From Sarcocystis neurona (taxonomy: Eukaryota > Apicomplexa > Conoidasida > Eucoccidiorida > Sarcocystidae), in assembly GCA_000727475.1 (NCBI GenBank), contig KL647309.1, positions 1,743,820 through 1,807,819 on the forward strand: a stretch of DNA of 64,000 nt, given 5' to 3'. Below are positions 1 to 15,100 of the stretch, in pieces (positions within the stretch are counted from its first letter, which is position 1; each line of letters begins with the position of its first letter). A model generated the notes under the pieces. The model was not told where the DNA came from. It searched no databases and saw nothing but the letters and a program-made list of their open reading frames with translations. A program made the translations under genes and the position numbers.

Positions 1-2597
1 GGGAAGTGTACGCGCTGTTCTACCCGCAGCACCGCAGCTACCGGCTCGCTGTTTTGGAACAGACGGCTCGAACGACAGCAGCACCAGCAACGACAGCGAA
101 AGGAGGTGGAAGGAGTGCAGCAGCAGCAGGGGACGCAACCCGAAAGAGAGAAACAACACCCGTTGAAGCAGAGGAAGCAGCAGCAGCGGCAAGAGAAGGA
201 TGGTGTCCACGTCCAGGGACAGACGCCAACGGGAGACGCGTGGCGGAAGAGGAAGCAGCAACAGCAGCAGCAGCGGCAGGAAGACGAGCAGAGAAGAAAG
301 AGACAGCAGCGGAACGAGCAAGAGAAGGCGGACGAAGAGGACAAGGAGGAGGAAATGCAGCAGAAGAGAAAGGAAGTGAGGCAGCAGCGTTGCTGGCGAC
401 GCTGGAGGAGCAACGAAGAAGAGCAGCAGCGGCAGCCGGAGAGAAGGACCGAAGCAGCAGAGACACAGCAGCAGCAGCAAGCAGCAGGCGATATGTTGGC
501 TATGCTGTGACCACGCCAACGTCAACGCCTATCGAAGTAAATTTATCTGCTGTGCTTCTACACGTGACCCTCGCTACTCTCTTGCAGTGGCAGCAGCATT
601 GGTTCTCTCTCCAGCAGCGTCTTTCTTCGTTCCTGCAGGTCTCACCGTCTCTCGCTGCTCTCCCACCTTCATTTCTTCTTCCTCCTCCTCTTGATACTCC
701 GTCGGTCCCCACTGCTGCTGCTCCGTCTCTCCCCACTGCTGCTGCTCTCCGTCCTCCTTCTCTGTGTGCTGCTCTTCCTGCTTCTGCTGCTGCCTTTCCC
801 TCGTTGCTGGTGGGTGAAGAGAGAGAGACTGCTGCCGATTCTTTCTCTTCTTCGCCTGCTGCTGTCTGTCGTGCAAGTTCGGATGCTGCTGCTGCTGCCG
901 CCGACGCCGTTGGAGCCGCCGTCGCAGCTCCTGCTGCTCGTCTTCCTCTTCCTGCTGCAGCCTCGTCCTTCTCTGCAGCAGCGACAGCAGCAGCAAAGAG
1001 TGAAGAAGAGGCAGCTGCAGAGGAGGAAGGGAGAACCAGGTTACTTCCTTTGTACGAGAAGGAGGACAGGCGAATGACTGGAGGCCGAGGACCGCTGCTG
1101 CTACCCGGTGCAGGACAGGAGCGGACCCCACACCAAGTGCCTCCTGCGGCAGAGACAGCAGAAGCAGCAGCGGCGCCAGCAGGGGGCAGGGGGCCGAAAG
1201 GAAGAAGAAGTGCATCGGAAGAAATTGGCAGGGCAAGAGCAGCAGCAGCTGCTGCGCACGAAGCAAGAGCAGCAAGAGCAGTAGTCGCCAAAGGACCGCC
1301 GCAGGAAGCCGGACAAGAACATGCAACAGGCATGGGAGCGGCAGCAGTAGAAGCCTACGCAGCAGCAGAAGGTCAGGCAGCGGGAACAGCAGCAACGATC
1401 GCAGCAGCACTGGCAGTCAAAAATCGCAGAGCCCTGCCGCAGCAACGTCTCCGGTTCTGCCCGTACGCAGTGCGTAATGACACTGGCATGCTAATGCATC
1501 TGCTGCTTCCTCTTGCTGACCCGTGGTCATCTACCGCATCTGCTGCTGGCGCTCCGTCAGCAGCAGCGGAACGCAGCACCAGCGGGAGTCCTCCCCCAAC
1601 CACGAGGAGGGATCAGCGGCAGCAAGCACCAGAGCGCCTGCGACCACACAGGAGCACAGGATCGCCTTCTGGCACGGGGTGGTTCGGCGGGAGCAGTGGG
1701 AGCAGCAGAAGCTATAGAGCTGCTGCATCGGGGCAAGAGGGGAAGAGCAGCAGCAAAGCTGCAGGAGCAGCAGCAGCGGAAAGCCTCGGAGAAGAAACAC
1801 GACAGTACAGAAATCCATCTCGGTTGCGACTGGTGATTCCGCCAGGAGAAGAAAAAGTCCTGCAGCAGCTGCCTCTACGGATGGGAAGCGCCCCACATCA
1901 CTCTCTCGAAGTAGAGCTGGTCTACTCCTCTTCTTCCGCCCCACCCCACATGTCTGCTGCGCCTTCTTCGCCTTTGCCTTTCCGTCCTCCGGCTGTTGCT
2001 GCTGCTGCTGACGCGCTTGGTCCTCCTGCTGTTGCAGGACCCTCTGCTGCAGCATTGCCCGCCCCGCCGGACGCAGTTGCTGGTGGGACGTCTGCTGCCG
2101 GTGCTCTGCCTTCTGCTGCTAGTGCGGGGGTGCACGAGGCGCTGCTGCAGAGAACAGCAGCAACAGAGACGGCAGAAATCTTCCGTAGAGAAAGCGATGT
2201 TGAACGGCACGCAGCAGCAGCAGCAAACGCTGAGGAGAGCGGAGCAGGTGACGCTGTTTTTGCTCCAGAGGGTGCAACACTGCCCACCGGTGACGAGGAA
2301 GACGAAGAGGAGGAGGTGGAGGAAGCAGCAGCAGCAGCGTCAGCGGCAGCAGCCACCCCAGCATCAGCAGCAACCCCACCAGCAGCCGCAGCGACCCCAG
2401 CAACAGCAGCCACCCCAGCAGCAGCAGCCACCCCAGCAGCAGCAGCAGCAACCCCAGCGGCAGCGACCACAGCAGCAGCAGGAGAAGGGGAGCCAATTTT
2501 TGTTTGGAGGAGCGTGAGGACGGTGCCAGTAGATCGCATGGGGGTACACGTGCTGCCACTCGTTTTCGAAGTGCGCAGCAGCAGAAACCTGCAGCAG
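1..2597 (+). CDS. VPS13: VPS13 exon 1 of model (5' end outside window): VAB repeat 1
   Basis: The frame with codons at 3, 6, 9... is open from the window edge. The first residues (EVYALFYPQHRSYRLAVLEQ) fit the VPS13 stretch where a Tyr-Asn block leads to a Glu-Pro-rich turn before the VAB domain. At about 510-610, PIEVNLSAVLLHVTLATLLQ fits the 'pl-vNvt-allet' strand. At 1455-1490, FCPYAVRNDTGM is the repeat-1 core with its Asn at 1476-1478. LRLVIPPGEE (about 1825) and FVWRSVRTVPVDRMG (about 2500-2550) are further VAB strands. Between them lie Ala/Gln/Ser/Arg-rich runs. The exit is placed at CAG|GTGAGA after NLQQ, phase 0. The frame stays open to a TAA at 2655, so a downstream donor (GTAAAT at 2654) is an alternative. 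Confidence 0.8.
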
Positions 2598-3131
2598 GTG
2601 AGAGCAGCGGTCTCAACATTTCCAGCCGCTGTCTTCTTTGTCGCTGGGCTTTCGTAAATGGTGGGTCGTTGTTTCTCGATTGTTTCTTCAACGTTGCGTA
2701 GGTGCAAGCATGCAGAAGCTACAGAAAAGCCCAGACAACTCAAGCAGCAACTGTTCCGCTCCTGCATGCGGGAAGACGCATATTTTTGGCGCCGCTCGCC
2801 GCGTGCATGGAGAGAGAGAGAGCTGCTACGCGCGTGACTGGACAGAGATATACATTCGTAGACAGAAGTGGATCAGCTTCGCACGTGAGCACTGTTTTCA
2901 TATAAAATAGAGGTCTTCTTTCTCTCTCTAGTTGTCTCCACTTATATGTATATTTGCGTATATGCATACTATTATATACTGTAGACATATGCGCACGTCC
3001 ACACATATACGTATATATATACCATGTATCCATTTATGTGGATGTACATATCTGTGTGTATGTGCATATATATATATATATATATATGTATATGCAAACA
3101 AATGAGTGTATCTCTCTCGCTCTGTGTATAG

Positions 3132-3164
<33 letters not shown>

Positions 3165-6100
3165 TATCTACACGGACGTATATGCACAAATATAACCATA
3201 CATACACATACATATACGTATCGATCTCTATCTACATATATATGCATATACTTATATATATATATATATATATATGCATCCCATTGTAGGGATGCAGATG
3301 CACGCCTGTCTCCATATATGTATGTGTATCTACCATATTGGTGGATACCCATGTACGTATACACATACATATATATACATATATGTATATATAGACACGT
3401 ATACGAACATACGTTTGTGTGCACGTGCATATAGACAGACGCACATACATACATATTAATGAATGTATATCCCTCCACGTCTCTCCGTGTATATACCTGT
3501 ATATACCTATACTTTCTCTTCCTTTCTTTAATACTTTTTCTCCTCTGTCTCTCTCCCTGCCGCTCTCTCTATATGTAGACACACGGATATTGGCGCACGT
3601 GTATATGTACAAGCGTCTTCGCCCTCACACGCATATACGTCGATTTACACGAGCGTGTGTACGAACGTGTCTGGCTGCGGATGTGCCCTTCCGTGTGTCT
3701 ACATTGGGGACCAGCCAACGGACGACTTTCTGTCTGTGATACAAGTTCCCTCGCTTTTTCCTGCTATATCCTTCCGTCAATCTTTACACATACTTGTGAG
3801 TATCTTCTGCTTTTTCATCTGGAACTTATTCGCTTGCTGGGGGTATCTGTGTGTTGCGTGCGGCGACGCAGATGCAACAGGTCGAGCAGCAGCAGCAGCA
3901 ATATCGAGATCGTGCTGCTGCCGCTGGTCCTACGTGGCCGGGGGACGACCCGGGGGATTCTCCACCCTCACCGGCAGCAGCAGATTCCTTCTTTCTTCCT
4001 TCTCCCTATTCCCCCACAATGCCGTCTTCTTCAGTTCTGCTGTTACCTCCGCTGCATTCTGCTGCTGCTTCGGAAGCAGCCGATGCCGGTGCTCCGCTGC
4101 AACGAACTTCGCTTGCTGCTCCTGCTACTTCCGCTGCTTCCGCTGCTCACGACGCTGCTACCTCCGCCCGACTCACTCCTGCTGCTGGTGCTGCTCCAGA
4201 GCCACCTGCCGCTCCTATCTGTTCCTCAGGCGGACCACTGCTTCTTCCTGCTGCTGCAGAATCCTCACCTGCTGCTGCTCCGGCTCGAAGCCCCCCCCAT
4301 GCGGCTGCAGATGTACCCCCGACTCCTGCCGCTGAGGCATCGCCGTCTTCTCCTGCTCCACTCGTTCTTATCTCCTCTCCGGCTCGATCCCTTCCTCCTG
4401 CTCATCTCCCCAGGCAGACATCCCCTGCAGACTCTACCATATCACTACTTCCATCGGGATCAAGCACTGCTGCTGCCTCGGCTGCTTCTGGTTCGCAGGC
4501 TGCTGCCTCGTTTCCTGCTGCTACCTCTCGGGCTGCTGCCTCTGACACGTCCGCAGGTGCTGCTGGAAAAAAAGCGGGCAGCCACGCGGCACTGCCGATG
4601 CCTGTGTGGTGTACGTACCCCCCAGGGGAGGTTGTGGGGTTCCTGGTTTGCCGCGTCACTGCAGCGGAGGGGAGAAAAATAATCACCCTCGAGTCGCAAG
4701 TGCTGCTGCAGAACAAATGCTCCATGCCGATGGAAGTCTGCCTCATGCCTTCACCGCAGGCTGCTGCCGTCGCTCCTCTATTTGCTGCTGCACTCGCTCC
4801 TTCTGCTGCCGCAGCAGCCGCGTCGGGTGTACGTACAGTGGATGCGGCAACCGCAGCAAGTGCACTGCGACGCAGCAACCGCAGCAGCAAACAACTCGGA
4901 GTCCCCACAACGCAGAGAGCAGCGTCAGCTCCTGGGGTCTGCTCGACCCAGCACCAGCAGCAGCAGAACGCGGAGCATCAGCAGCAGGAAGAAGAAGATC
5001 AAAAAGGAGAGGAAAAGCAAGCGCTGGACCTGAGATCTCACGAACGCTCGCACAAGCAGCTGCAGCAGCAGGACCCGCCGCGGAGGCAGCCTTCTGCTCT
5101 CGAACTGCGTAGACACAGCTCGGGGGCACGGCTCCAAGTGGTGCAGCAGCAGCAGGAAGGGGAAAAACAGCAGCAGGAACAGGAGCTCCTGCAGCCCGCG
5201 GCTCCAGCAGCGAACGGGGCTTGCTACATTCTAGTTGGGGCAGGACAGAAGGCAGCAATTCCCTGCACCCGTAAGTCGACTTCAAAAATCCAAGAAGTAT
5301 ACACATTTGCATGCGGCTGCGGGGGAAGCAGACATCTCTGGCATGCGACCCCTGCAGAAGCTACGAAAGAGCGTGTGAGGGCTGTGTGTGGCTGCTGCTG
5401 CTGCTGAAGGATCTCTGCTGATTCCCCGTTTCCGCTGCGGCTGCGTCTTTTGCTGTTGCCGCCCGCCTTGCTGCTGTTCCCGAATGGGCTGCCGATGCTG
5501 CTCTGCCAGCGCCAGCTGCTGCTATGTGTCTCTGCCGTGCTGCTGCGTGGACAGATGCTGCTGGGCGTCTGCTGCTGCTGCTGTTCTGCTTCTCTCCGGA
5601 GCTGCACTTGACGCTGCTGGTGCTGCCCGTTCCGCTGGTGCTGCTGCGTGTGTAGCTGCCGTGCTGCTCTTTGCTCTGCTGCTGCTGCTGCTTCTGCACT
5701 TGTGCTGCTGCCTCTCCAGCGTGTTTTGCTTTTCGCGTCTGTACTGCGTCGCTCCTGCTGGCGTCCCTCCTCCTGCTGGTGCTACTGGTTTGTGTTTGCT
5801 GCTGTGTTCGTTGCTGCTGCTGTTGCCACGCGTGTGCTGCTGTCTGTGCTGCTGCAGTATGTGGGGTCGGGGGCCTGAGAGTCCGCCCGGCCTCGCCGTC
5901 CTTCGCGTCTTCTTGGTGCTCGCTGCTGCCGCTGCCGGACGTGTGGCGGAACTGCGACAAGCAGCAGCAGTTGTACAAGATTACCTTGTCTTGCTCTTCT
6001 GCCGGCAGCAGCCCCACCAGCAACCCCAGGAACAGCAGCAGCAGCCCTTCGCATCTCCCCGCTGCTTCGCCTCCCTCCCCCCGTCTCTCCTCTTCCTGCT

Positions 6101-9100
6101 CTCCTTTCTCACCTTATCTCTCCTCGCCGCCCACTCCCAGCAGCGGTAGCAGCAGCGGCAGCAGCAGCGACAGCAGCAGCAACAGCAGCACCAGCAGCAG
6201 CAGCGACAGCAGCAGCAGCGGCATCAGTGAAAGAACGGAGAGAGACGGGGCGCGTTTGGTGCAGGCGAGCGCCAGTGCCATACGCAGCGACTTTTTCTTA
6301 TACTTGCGCAGCAGCAGCAAGAGCTTTACGAGCCCGCGGCAGCTGCAGCAGCCGCTCTCCTGCCGGCAGCTGCTTCTCGAAATTCTTCCTCCTCTCTCGA
6401 TCTCCAGCACGCTCCCCTTGCGCGTCCTGTAAGACTTCTCCTCACTTTTTTTTCTTCATCCTCCTCTTCATATATGTATGTGTATTCATTGATGTAGGAT
6501 TGCCGACTTACGTATATATATATATATATATATATTTGGGGAGTCCCTGATATTTGCAAAGACTTCAGCACGAACACGTCTACCCTCCTTCCCTACTGTC
6601 GCTGCATGCACACACATATACATATCTGTACATATATATGTCTTTCTCTCTCTTTCTTCCTCTCTCCGTCTATCTCTCTCTAATATACACATACGTACAT
6701 ATATATGGATGCTCTTGGTAGGAGAGGGGATAGGAGGAGGAGCGACATACATGATTGCGAAGCAGCGTGTCTAGACTTGCGTAGTGCGTGTATGTGTGTG
6801 GCAAGTACATGTTGCTAATATCCCTCTATGCGTTCGGGTAGACGTTAAAGAAGAAAGAGCAAATGCGTACTCGTATAAAAACACCTACGTGGGAGGCTCT
6901 GCTTGACGCTTCCATCATAGATATATATGTATGTATGTATATATGTATATATGTATATATATATGTATATGTAAGAGTTGGCATGCTCGGGTGTTGCGGC
7001 AGATGTGTGATGGCGTATAAGAGAGAGGCCCCGGCGTCTTTGCTGCGGAGGCGCTTGGCTGCTGCTGGTAGGGCAGGGCCGTGGCTCCTGTTGTTGGAGA
7101 ACTGCTGCTGTTCTGGTTGGCCGACGGCATCCGCTGTTCTGCTGTTGCTGCTTGTGGGACGCTGCTGTAGCTACTGCTGCTGCTGCTGCGGAAAAACGCC
7201 TGCTCCTCTGGTGGCCCGAGAGCCTCTGCTGTGCTGCTGCTTCTTCTTCTTCGGGTCCCATGTATTTCGGCTGCAGCTGCTTTCCTGCAGACCTGGCGCT
7301 ACTGCTGCTGTCAGCCCTTCCGTCTCTGCCGCATTGTGCAGCTGCGGCTGCGCGATGCGTACCACAGGAGACCGGCTGTGACAACACCTGCTCCCGCTGC
7401 TGCTGTCGCTGCTCCTGTTGCTGATGCCGCTCCTGTTGCTGCGGCCGCTCCAGTTGCTGCTATTGCTCCTGTTGCTGCTGCTGCTCCTGTTGCTGCTGCT
7501 GCTCCTGTTGCTGCTGCTGCTCCTGTTGCTGCTGCTGCTCCGGTTGCTGTTGCTGCTCCTGTTGCTGCTGCTGCTGCTGGTGCTGCGCATCCCGTTGCTA
7601 TCGCTGGCGAGAACACTTCGCAGTCGACGGCTGCTGCGCTCACACCACCGCTGCTGCCGCTGGTGCGTCTCCTCTCCTGCTGCTGCTGTGGGCGCTGCGG
7701 CTGCGGCGCGGCAATATGCCCTTGCTGATGCTGCTGCTGTTGCTGCTGCTGCTTTGCATGCTTCGCTCACTGCTGTGTGGCTGCCGCTACTGCTATTGCT
7801 GCTGCTGCGCGGGAGGTGGCTGGTGCACAGCTTGCTGCTATCGCTCGTGTTGACACGTCGGTCACTGCTGCTTCGCTGCTGCCGCTGCTGCTGTTGGCAA
7901 GGCCTTGCTGCTTCGGGTATTTCTGTGCTTTTCTGCGTCTGCTCCTCCTGATGTTCATTCTCCTGCTTCTGCTGCTGTTGCTCCTGTTTCCGTCCGACTG
8001 CTGCGACCGTGTCTCGAAACCTGCAGATGCCGCTTTACTGCAACGCCGGCGCTCCCCTCCCCTTCCCGCAGCAGCAGCAGCAGCGGCAGCAACAGCTCGC
8101 AGTCTGCGAGCGGAGGAGCTGCACCCGCCCCGTTGGCAACAGCAGCGGGAGCCACAAGAGCAGCAGGAACCGAAGCAGCAACGGAGGAGAAGACGCGGCG
8201 AATTCAGACGCAGTTGCTGCTCAATCAGCAGCTTCAACTCTTCCAAATTCCCCTCGACGGTGAGTCAGTCCTCCCTGTCCTCGGGCCGCAGCCGCAAAGC
8301 AGCAGCAGCAGCAACACCAGCAGCAGTCTGCCGGTGGCTGTACCGCAGACAGGAGTCTCAGCAGCGGCAGCAGCACCAGCATCTGCAGCAGCAACAGCAC
8401 AAGCGTCAGTGAAGAAGTCAGCAGCAGCAGTGCTGACTATATCGCAGCAGCTGCAGCAGGGTCCTCCGACAACTTCGCAGGCGCCACGGCAGCACGAACC
8501 ACAGCGGCAGGAACAACAGCAGCAGGAAAAGAAAAAAAGGGACAGCAGCAGCAGCACGAGCGCGACGACTCACACCAATACAGGTGCTTCCTCTAGCGCT
8601 ACTTCAGCTGCGTAGAGCAGAATCAACATCTGATTATTTGCTTCTTTCTTACTGTATCAATCATCTAAAGGTTCACATTTATCTGGGCGCACATAATATA
8701 TATATATATATACAGGCACATAAAATCTTGAAGTCTACGTGTCGCTACATCTACAAACGTACACGCTTCCCTTTTGGATGTATTTCTCCAGTATTCAGTC
8801 CTCACTAGAAAGATATATATATATGTATATATATTCGTATTTACATATCCTTTCGCATGCATATAATTTACATGTATGTGATTCAAACCGTGACTGCAGG
8901 AGGCATATATACGTGTATGTATATGTGTCTATTACTATGTAGAAGCGGTATGTACATCAATAGATGTATCTACATATATATTTATGAATTCGTATGTGCA
9001 AATGTGTCGCCCGCTTGTCCGTCTTCCAAGCGCCGCCTGCTGTATTATTGTACCCGCGTCGATATTACTATATACATACTCGCTCTCGCTCTATATGTAT

Positions 9101-12100
9101 ATATATACGCATATGTATATATTTATATATATGTATATATATGCAAGTGTAGACCAAGACGAAGAGATGCGTACACTTGCAAAGCTGGGGAACGATAGCC
9201 TAGCGGACCGGCATTCCCTTGTCGGCAGCGCTGCTGCTGTTTCTTTTTTTCTCTGGGAGAATGACAGACTGCCGGACACGCTGCTGCTGCAAGCAGACTC
9301 TTTGCTCCTGCCGCTGGCACACGTGCGTGTGTCTTCTGGGAGCAGTCCTGCTGCCGGTGCCGTCTGTGTCGTGCTGCTGCTGCTGCCCCTTCCGCGCTCT
9401 CTGCCTGCAGCGGATGCTGCTTTGCGGCTGCCATCGGGAGACGGTGGTGCTGCGCATCTGCGGGTCGCGCCTTGTTGCTGCCTCTGCTGCTGCTGCTGCC
9501 TCCTGCTGCTCCTGTGGCGTCTCAACGCGGCATCTGCTGCGGCGCCGCTACCCACGCGGCAGCATTACTGGTGTCGCTGCTGTTGTTCGCTCTGCTGCTG
9601 CTCGGATGCATATTTACTGCTGGTATATTGCTGCTGCTGCTGCATGTCTGCGGCTGCGTCGCGGCGGAGGCTGCTGTATTCCTCTGCGTGCAGCTTCTGT
9701 TTTTATCGCGCTGCTTCGATTGCCAGGGACCTCTGCTGCTGCTGCTGTGTGTTTCTGCTTTGCTGTTTCTCTCTGCCGGCTTCTCGCGGCTGCTGCGGGT
9801 CTGCGCTCCTACTGCGACTGCTCTTCTGCTGCTGTTGTGCGGCTGCTGCTGTGCTGCTGCTGTCTGTCTGCTGTTGCTGCTGCTGTCCTCTCTCTTCTAC
9901 TGCTGCTGCTGCTCCGTCTCTGCTGTTGCTGCTGCTGCTCTCTCTCTGCTGTTGCTGCTGCTGCTCTTTCTCTGCTGTTGCTGCTGCTGCTCCTTCTCTG
10001 CTGTTGCTGCTGTTGCTGCTCTCTCTCTGTTGCTGCTGCTGTTGTATCTCTTCTGCCGGTGTGCTACTGCTGTGCTGCTGCTGGCTTCTTGTGTGTGTGG
10101 CGATGATACGCAGGGCGCGTGACGCTGTCGATAGGCTTTCCAGCAGCAGCAACCCCGGGCGGAAGAGAAGCCGCAGTAAAGAAAAGAACTTGCTTTTCTC
10201 CTGCGGCACAAGTCTACCCCGAACCGACGACCCGCTTCTTCCTTCCGCCTTCCGATGCTGCCGCGGCCCTGGCCGGGAGATTTGCGGCTCGTCCAGGCGC
10301 CACCAGCACTCTCCACTTCTTGCAGCAGCCGTCTCTGTCCGCGCCGTCTCCGACAGCAGCTGGCACACGAGACACGCCCAGCGAAAGTCAAAAAGTTATG
10401 GAGGTCCGTACACACGCCTGCCCATACGTTTATATATTTCTCCCCACGGGACGCCTTTATACACGCGATCACCCACACATAAATATATGCATGTGTTTCC
10501 TCTCCTGTAGAACGTCTGCATACATGCCGTCATATATATGTATGAAGACGTATACATACGTATATCTATATATGCGTATCCTTGCGCACGTATGTATGTA
10601 TGTGTATATTTGTATACATGCATAGATTCACATATTTACATGTATGTGTCTATTTCTCTCCATAGCTTTGGGACCTTGTGAAAGAGAAAGAAAAAGAGAC
10701 GTGGGGGCAGCCGTGGATTTTATAGAGTCGAACACATGCACGTGGAGGTGGCTAACTCGACGTGTGTGCCGGGCGCATGCGCGTCCAAGTGGGAGTGCTG
10801 CTGCTTCAGCAGAGAAGAAACGAACGGGAGGAAAAGGAGCGGCTCAACGAGGGAGAGATGGGAAGAGAAGGAAAGGAAATGTGGGGAAAATCACGGAGAA
10901 ATGAAAGGCAGGAAGACGAAGAGAGCAAAGAAATGTACAGGAACAAACAGAAAAAGAAAGGGACAGAAAGGCAGGCGCCCATGGACGCCGCGGAGGGCTG
11001 TCTCGCCGCGGACGACTGTCTCGCGGAATAGATTTATCTCCTTCTTCTGCATGCGAAGGACCTTTTCAGGCAGTCCTTTCTACAGACTTGTATATGCGGT
11101 TTCTTCTGCAAATATTTGCTCCTATTCGTATTCGTATCGGTTGCAGAGGCGCATGTGGGGGGGTGTGTGTGTGTTCTTCCACACACATGCATGCAAGTAC
11201 GTGCACATGTTTCCCCGTCCCATTTCTTCTGCATGCACGTGTTCGCACAAATATTCCTGCGGACCGTATTTTATCTCCTGCGTATCTGCGAGGCTCTTCT
11301 CACCAAGAATTTCTTCCTCTCCATTCCTATATACATATGCACACCTATATATGTATGTTCCACGTATGTGTAGGTGTCCCTCTGTCAGTGATGGCGTATG
11401 TGGGTGCATGCGTCTCTTGCGTGTTGAGCGTGGGTGTTGAGCAGGAAGTTCCTTCCTTTTTTTCCATGTCAATAAATGTCTACGTACATGGAGATATGTG
11501 CCTGTTTCTGTGCGCCTCTTTGTGTCTGCATGCCTTCGCACAAGCCTTTCCTCTGAGCAGAAAAGCCGGTCCTGACGCCCCTTGCTGCTTCTGCAGCAAA
11601 CGCACCGGTCATCCTTTCCTTGAGAAGCCGGCGATAGAAGAGATGGAGGAAGATGAAGAAGAGAAAGACAAAGAAGAAAAGGGACAAGAGGAAGAACACC
11701 TGCCGACAGCGGTCTCCACACAAGTTTCCTTCTTCTCCTACCCCACTACATTTATATGTCTTCAGGTGGATGTACGCGGGCACGGCGAGAGAGATTTATA
11801 CGTCTACCTGCAGGTTTATATCCCTGCTCTGGACAACAGTGTATCTTCACCATCACGTGAACAGGCTTTGCAAGGGGCAGGCATATATATATATATATGT
11901 ATGTATACTCTGGGGGTCCGTATACACATATATATATATATATGTGGTTGAAGACGACATGCATCGCTGTCCTCGGAGCTTCAGGCTGCGCGGTGTTTGT
12001 TGCCTGCAGATAAAATGTAGCGACTCGGAAGGACGTGTGCTGCGCCTGCTGCTGATATTTCTTCGAAGAGCCGGCGTCCGCTCTCCTCCGGTGCTGCTGC

Positions 12101-15100
12101 TGCATGCGCCCACGTGGATCGTCTCTTTCCTGAAAGAACCTGCTGCCGCTGCTGCTCGTGCTGCTGCTTCCTTTGGCCCCGCTGCTGGCGCTTCAAGAGC
12201 TGCTGCTGCTGGTCGTCCCGCCGCTCTTTTCCTTCCTGCTGCTGCTGTCGACGAAGAAGCTGCTGCTGCTGCCCCTGCGCAGAATAGCCCCAGCGCAGCG
12301 GCCGCGCAGGCGGCACCCCCAGTCCCGCCTCACAAAGCAGCAGCAGCAGCAGCAGCCGAAGCAGAGGGAGAGACAGCAGCAGGAGCTGCAGCAGGAGAAC
12401 CAGAAGACGTGGAGTTTTTCTACGTGACAGACGCTGCCGCGGTAGCAGAGGTGGAGGCAGAGGAGGGCGGCGAGGGGGCCGCAGCAGCAGCAGTAGCGGT
12501 GGCAATGGCAGCAGCAGCAGTAGACTCGGGCAAGTCGGCAACAGCAGGAAGAGGGGAAGCAGCAGCAGGAGGCGCGAGAGGAGATTCGCTGCAGCAGCAG
12601 CAGACGCGTCTCCTTTCACCGCTCAGCAGCAGCGGGAGCAGTCCGAGCAGCAGCAGCGGGAGCAGTCCCAGCAGCAACAGCAGAAGACTGGCCTCGTTGC
12701 TGCAGCGCGTGGGCGGTGGAAGCGCAGCAGCAGCTTGCTGCGACGTAGCGGGGCTACAAGAAGCATGCGTCTACATGCTGGACTGGAGAGTAGGAGTCGC
12801 TGCAGCGCGTTTCCCTCCTTTTCCCCTTCCATGACGTCATCTTGCTTCATCAGCCAGCCGCTGCTGCACGAAATGCATGCCAGCTCCCAGAAAAGAAAGA
12901 GTGTGTATCTGTGTTTGTGTATTTTATCTGTCTGTGATGACGCATATGTGGCCCAACCTCTACGTACGTCGGTGTCTCCGTGTGTCTCCGTATACTTCGC
13001 TCTCTTCCCGTCTCTGTCTCTCTGCATGTCTCCCTGTCTCTCGGTGGCTCCATGTATCCCTGCTCGTCTCCCCCTGTATCTCTCTGCATTTGTTCTGTCC
13101 GTCTCTCTCTCTCTATGAAGTGCCTCTCTCTGTTTCGATTCTATTCTCCGTCTCCATCCCTCTGTGTGTCCGTCTCCCTGTCTCGATCTCTCTGACTCGA
13201 CGTCTGCGTGTCTCCATCTGCGTCTGTCTGTGTCTCCTGCTGTCTCCGCCCATTTCTCTTTTCCTGTCTCCGTCTCTTTCGTTGTATTTCTCGCTGTTTC
13301 TTGTTCTCGGTATATTTCTCTCCCTATTTATCTTCCTTTCTGTCTCTCCCTCTATCTGTCTATCTATTTCTCTCTTTATCTTCCTCTCTATCTGTCTATA
13401 TCTATCTGTATGTATCTACCTGTACCTGCTTATCTGTGATCTTCTCTCTATATCTGCCTCTCTTCATGTATCTGTCTATCTATCTGTATCCATCAATATC
13501 TACCTATTTATATCTATCTGTATCTTTCTGTGTGTGTCTATATATATCCATCGATATCGGCATCTATATATTAACGTGTCTACCTATATGTATATCTGCG
13601 TCTCTATATCTCCATCTGCAACAGTATACTTCTGTCGTGTCTATCTGTGTATATCTATCTGTCTATACCTACCTGCATCTATCTATCTATATCTATCTCT
13701 ATTTCTATTTTTTTTATATGTCTCATCTTTATCTACGTATATATGTATATCGGTTTACCTATAACCCTCTTTATCGGTGTATCTGTATCTATCTAGCTGT
13801 CACCTACAGCTGTCTACCTCTGTACCTCTCTTCCTCTGTACCCCCCCGTCTCCCTCTGCATGTATTCCTTTATATATCTGTATATATATCTTCCTATATA
13901 TATATTTCCCTCTCTCAGAACTCTCTCTCTGTACTTGTCCTCCTATCTGTCTATCTATCCATATATATATATATATATATATATGAGAGTGACGTATATA
14001 GAGCAAGTACATACGGTAGCCTTAATAATAGCGCAGAGTTTCACTGTTTGCGATAGAGGGAGATAATATGTATATGCATATATATGGTAGGGGAGTATAT
14101 ATGTATTTATATAGAGAGGTATAGATATAGAGACGTGTATAACTTCTGTATAGCAGTTACATATTAGATAAACGTCAAAATGAGATATGTGTATCCCTGC
14201 CTTTGAGGCATCATGCAGCCAGACCTATATTAAAGTGGTAGCTATTTAAATATATATATATATATATGTATATACACAAACAAATACATCTTCAATAGCA
14301 ATAGATGCATGCGTATATATGTGTAGACATTGGGGGACAAATATACATATATAAATTATATATATGTATATACGTATGATAGCAATATATACACATATAT
14401 ATCTGTATAGATAGTGGAAGGAAAGAAAGTATATATATATATGTATATATGTAAGTATGTATGTATTTGCATGGTTGTCTCTGTGTGTGTGTGTGTGTGT
14501 GTGTGCATCCGTATGCAGGCGGCATCACTGGCGCTTCGACATGGTGCAGTTGGCATTCCCGTTTTTTCCCTGCCTGTCTCCCAGCGAAGGAGCAGCAGGA
14601 GCAGCAGCAAGGGCCGGAGGAGGAGCAGGAGCAGCAGCAGGAAAAGGAGGAGGAGGAGAAGAGACGGGCCGGGGCCGACGGAGACGAAGCGTCACTGCGT
14701 TTTCGTCAGCTGCAGTTGTCCCTGTGTCCCGCTGCTGCTGCTCCTGCTGCTGCCGTGGCAACGGCTGCTGCTGCCCTTGGTGCTGCTGCTGCTGCAGCTG
14801 CTAAGTGCGGGTCTCCGTTCTCCTTTTCCGCTTCCTCCTCTTGCTCTTCCTCTTTTCGTTCTTCGTCTTTCTCTGCGAGCTTGTTGCCTCTCCCGCCCCA
14901 TTTGGTCGACTCTGCTGCTGCTGCTGCTGCTGCATTGAGTTCTCCTCTGTTGCAGCCGCAGCAGCAGACACGGCAGCAGCGGCAGCAGCAGCAGGGAGAG
15001 GTGCAGAATCGGCCGCAGCCGTGCTTGGAGGTGGCTGTTCAGTACGGTGCAGCAGCACCGCTGCCTCTTCTGCGGCCAGTGCAGCTGCTGCTGCTGCTGC

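Noticed and set aside
38..2767. Overlapping open frames on both strands under exon 1
   Set aside because: Triplet repeats remove stops from all frames. Only the frame with VAB strands and consistent splice phase is kept.
2954..3612. Tyr/Ile/His-rich small frames in TA/CATA tracts (also near 8700, 13900, 26300, 34100, 45000)
   Set aside because: They mirror TATATG/CATATA microsatellites and occur equally on both strands.
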